Assembly: GCF_029931775.1 (NCBI RefSeq)
Contig: NC_079330.1
Coordinates: forward strand, 6,899,206 to 6,963,205
DNA: 64,000 bases
Origin: Euleptes europaea
Lineage: Eukaryota > Chordata > Lepidosauria > Squamata > Sphaerodactylidae
Direction of reading: 5' to 3'
Each line of letters begins with the position of its first letter. Within the stretch, counting starts at the first letter, position 1. Below are positions 63,173 through 64,000 of the stretch, piece by piece. Below the pieces are notes generated by a model. It was not told the origin of the DNA and ran no database searches. It saw only the letters and a list, made by a program, of their open reading frames with translations. The position numbers and the translations under genes are program-made.

Positions 63173-63405
63173 AAGAAGGGTAGCCGTGTTTGTCTGTAGC
63201 AGTAGAAAATAGTAGAAAAGAGAAGTAGAAAAGTAGCACCTGAAAGACTTAACAAAATTTCTGGCAGGGTATGAGCTTTCGTGAGTTACAGCTAACTTCT
63301 TCAGAGTATCGGAAGAAGTGAGCTGTGACTCAAGAAAGCTCATACCCTGCCAGAAATTTTGTTAGTCTTTCAGGTGCTGCTGGAGTTTTGCTCTTTTCTA
63401 CTGTG
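63173..63405. mobile_element. Hairpin element (GTATGAGCTTTCGTGAG family) with 16-bp TSD
   Basis: Two inverted arms (GGTAGCCGTG... AGCACCTGAAAGACTTAACA and its reverse) meet at CTTCTTCAGAGTATCGGAAG. TACTGTGTGTATTTCA occurs on both sides (about 63159-63174 and 63400-63415), a long retroposon-style duplication. Family name not known to me. Confidence 0.7.
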
Positions 63406-63642
63406 TGTATTTCAATTTTTCCTAATATGTTCCCAACATAGGAGAAATCCTATTCTCCTGGCCTGTCTTCAAAAATTTCTGGAAATTTCCCCTCATTCAA
63501 AGGTTCATTGAAAACATCAGAAAAGAAATCCATCCTTTTCTCCATCTTAAAAGCTCCTTCGGAACCAGAAGGGAAACCTGCAAAAATAAAGGACGTTCTC
63601 ATAAACGGACAGACACCTATTGAGAGGAACACCTTTGGATCT

Positions 63643-63648
63643 TTTATT
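63643..63648 (-). terminator. Poly(A) signal of the actin-like gene
   Basis: AATAAA on the minus strand, about 105 nt after the stop codon of the actin-like gene. Distance and strand fit a short 3' UTR. Confidence 0.5.
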
Positions 63649-63752
63649 CAAGCAATAATTTTTAAAACATTGGTTTGTGAGATTATTTCATTCAATCTGC
63701 GCCCTTTTATCAGTCCTTGCTGAAGGCTCCCATTTGGATGTGATCGCCAACC

Positions 63753-64000
63753 TCAAAAGCATTTGCGATGGACTGCAGCAGCACCAAACTCTTTGTAGTC
63801 CTCTGGGGTAATCCACATCGGTACGAAGGAGACTAAGGAAGTTATTATAGAACCTCCTAGCCAGGAAGCGCACGCTCTCTCTGGGGGCGCAATGATTCGG
63901 ACCGGGACTCTGTTTGGAACTTCAGACTCTATCTCTTTAAAAATCCTCTCGGCCATCCCCTGAAAAAGAGAAGACCCCCCTGAGAGGACCAAGTTCCCAT
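63753..64000 (-). CDS. Actin-family protein, C-terminal part (ACTRT/ARP-T-like), runs off right edge
   Basis: The frame is open from the right edge to a TGA at 63755-63753. It encodes NLVLSGGSSLFQGMAERIFK, then RIIAPPERA.ASWLGGSIITSLVSF and MWITPEDYKEFGAAAVHRKCF. This is the standard actin C terminus: LSGG nucleotide-binding loop, IIAPPER, W.GGSI and the terminal HRKCF. ITSL..F..MW and DYKEFG resemble ACTRT1/2 more than conventional actin, from memory. ACTRT genes are usually intronless and testis-biased; whether this one is cannot be seen. A poly(A) signal lies about 105 nt downstream. No disruption is seen in the 81 codons present. Confidence 0.88.
   Translation of the reverse strand, partial: GNLVLSGGSSLFQGMAERIFKEIESEVPNRVPVRIIAPPERACASWLGGSIITSLVSFVPMWITPEDYKEFGAAAVHRKCF

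Noticed and set aside
61500-63640. FNDC10 between SSU72 and the actin-like gene, as expected from the human order
   Set aside because: The interval consists of LINE, hAT, SINE and hairpin pieces; no fibronectin-type frame is seen.

Overview
The window is vertebrate nuclear DNA from a squamate reptile, most likely a gecko-type lizard. The basis is spliced, intron-rich genes with vertebrate-specific exons, very dense tRNA-derived SINEs, RTE-BovB LINE remnants, CR1 tails ending in ATTCTATG repeats, BovB-like SINE tails, and small hAT-type elements. I saw no operons, CRISPR arrays, free-standing tRNA or rRNA genes, or retroviral fossils. The species call is inference from repeat style; the vertebrate call is firm.

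Three host genes are present, all on the minus strand. (1) The 5' part of TMEM240 (7065-7480): exons 1 and 2 with clean splice sites, the rest lying off the left edge. (2) All five coding exons of SSU72 (60964 down to 14269), which join without a break into a 194-residue RNA polymerase II CTD phosphatase. (3) The C-terminal 81 codons of an actin-family gene, closest in feel to ACTRT/ARP-T proteins, running off the right edge (63753-64000). The TMEM240-SSU72 order and shared orientation match the human 1p36.33 neighbourhood as I recall it.

Layout: 1-7064 is repeat-rich sequence that on the gene model falls in TMEM240 intron 2. 7481-9120 is the C/G-skewed upstream region of TMEM240. 9121-13660 is intergenic, mostly SINEs. 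13660-14268 is the probable SSU72 3' UTR. 14269-60964 is SSU72, with introns of about 2.1, 4.3, 19.2 and 20.5 kb (intron 4 to intron 1) largely built from nested repeats. 59150-60745 is a twelve-unit G-rich minisatellite in intron 1, close to exon 1. 60885-61500 is the GC-rich SSU72 promoter, with an octamer/RFX-like/TATA-like cluster upstream. 61520-63640 is repeats, then the 3' end of the actin-like gene.

The repeats are the most unusual part. There is a 599-bp near-perfect palindrome with a 14-bp target duplication, a family of hairpin elements with target duplications up to 16 bp, a foldback DNA element carrying a SINE between 45-bp direct repeats, an inverted pair of SINEs sharing a 49/50 identical 3' flank, and hAT-type elements with 8-bp target duplications (two exact, one with a mismatch). 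No system that is clearly new at the protein level was found.
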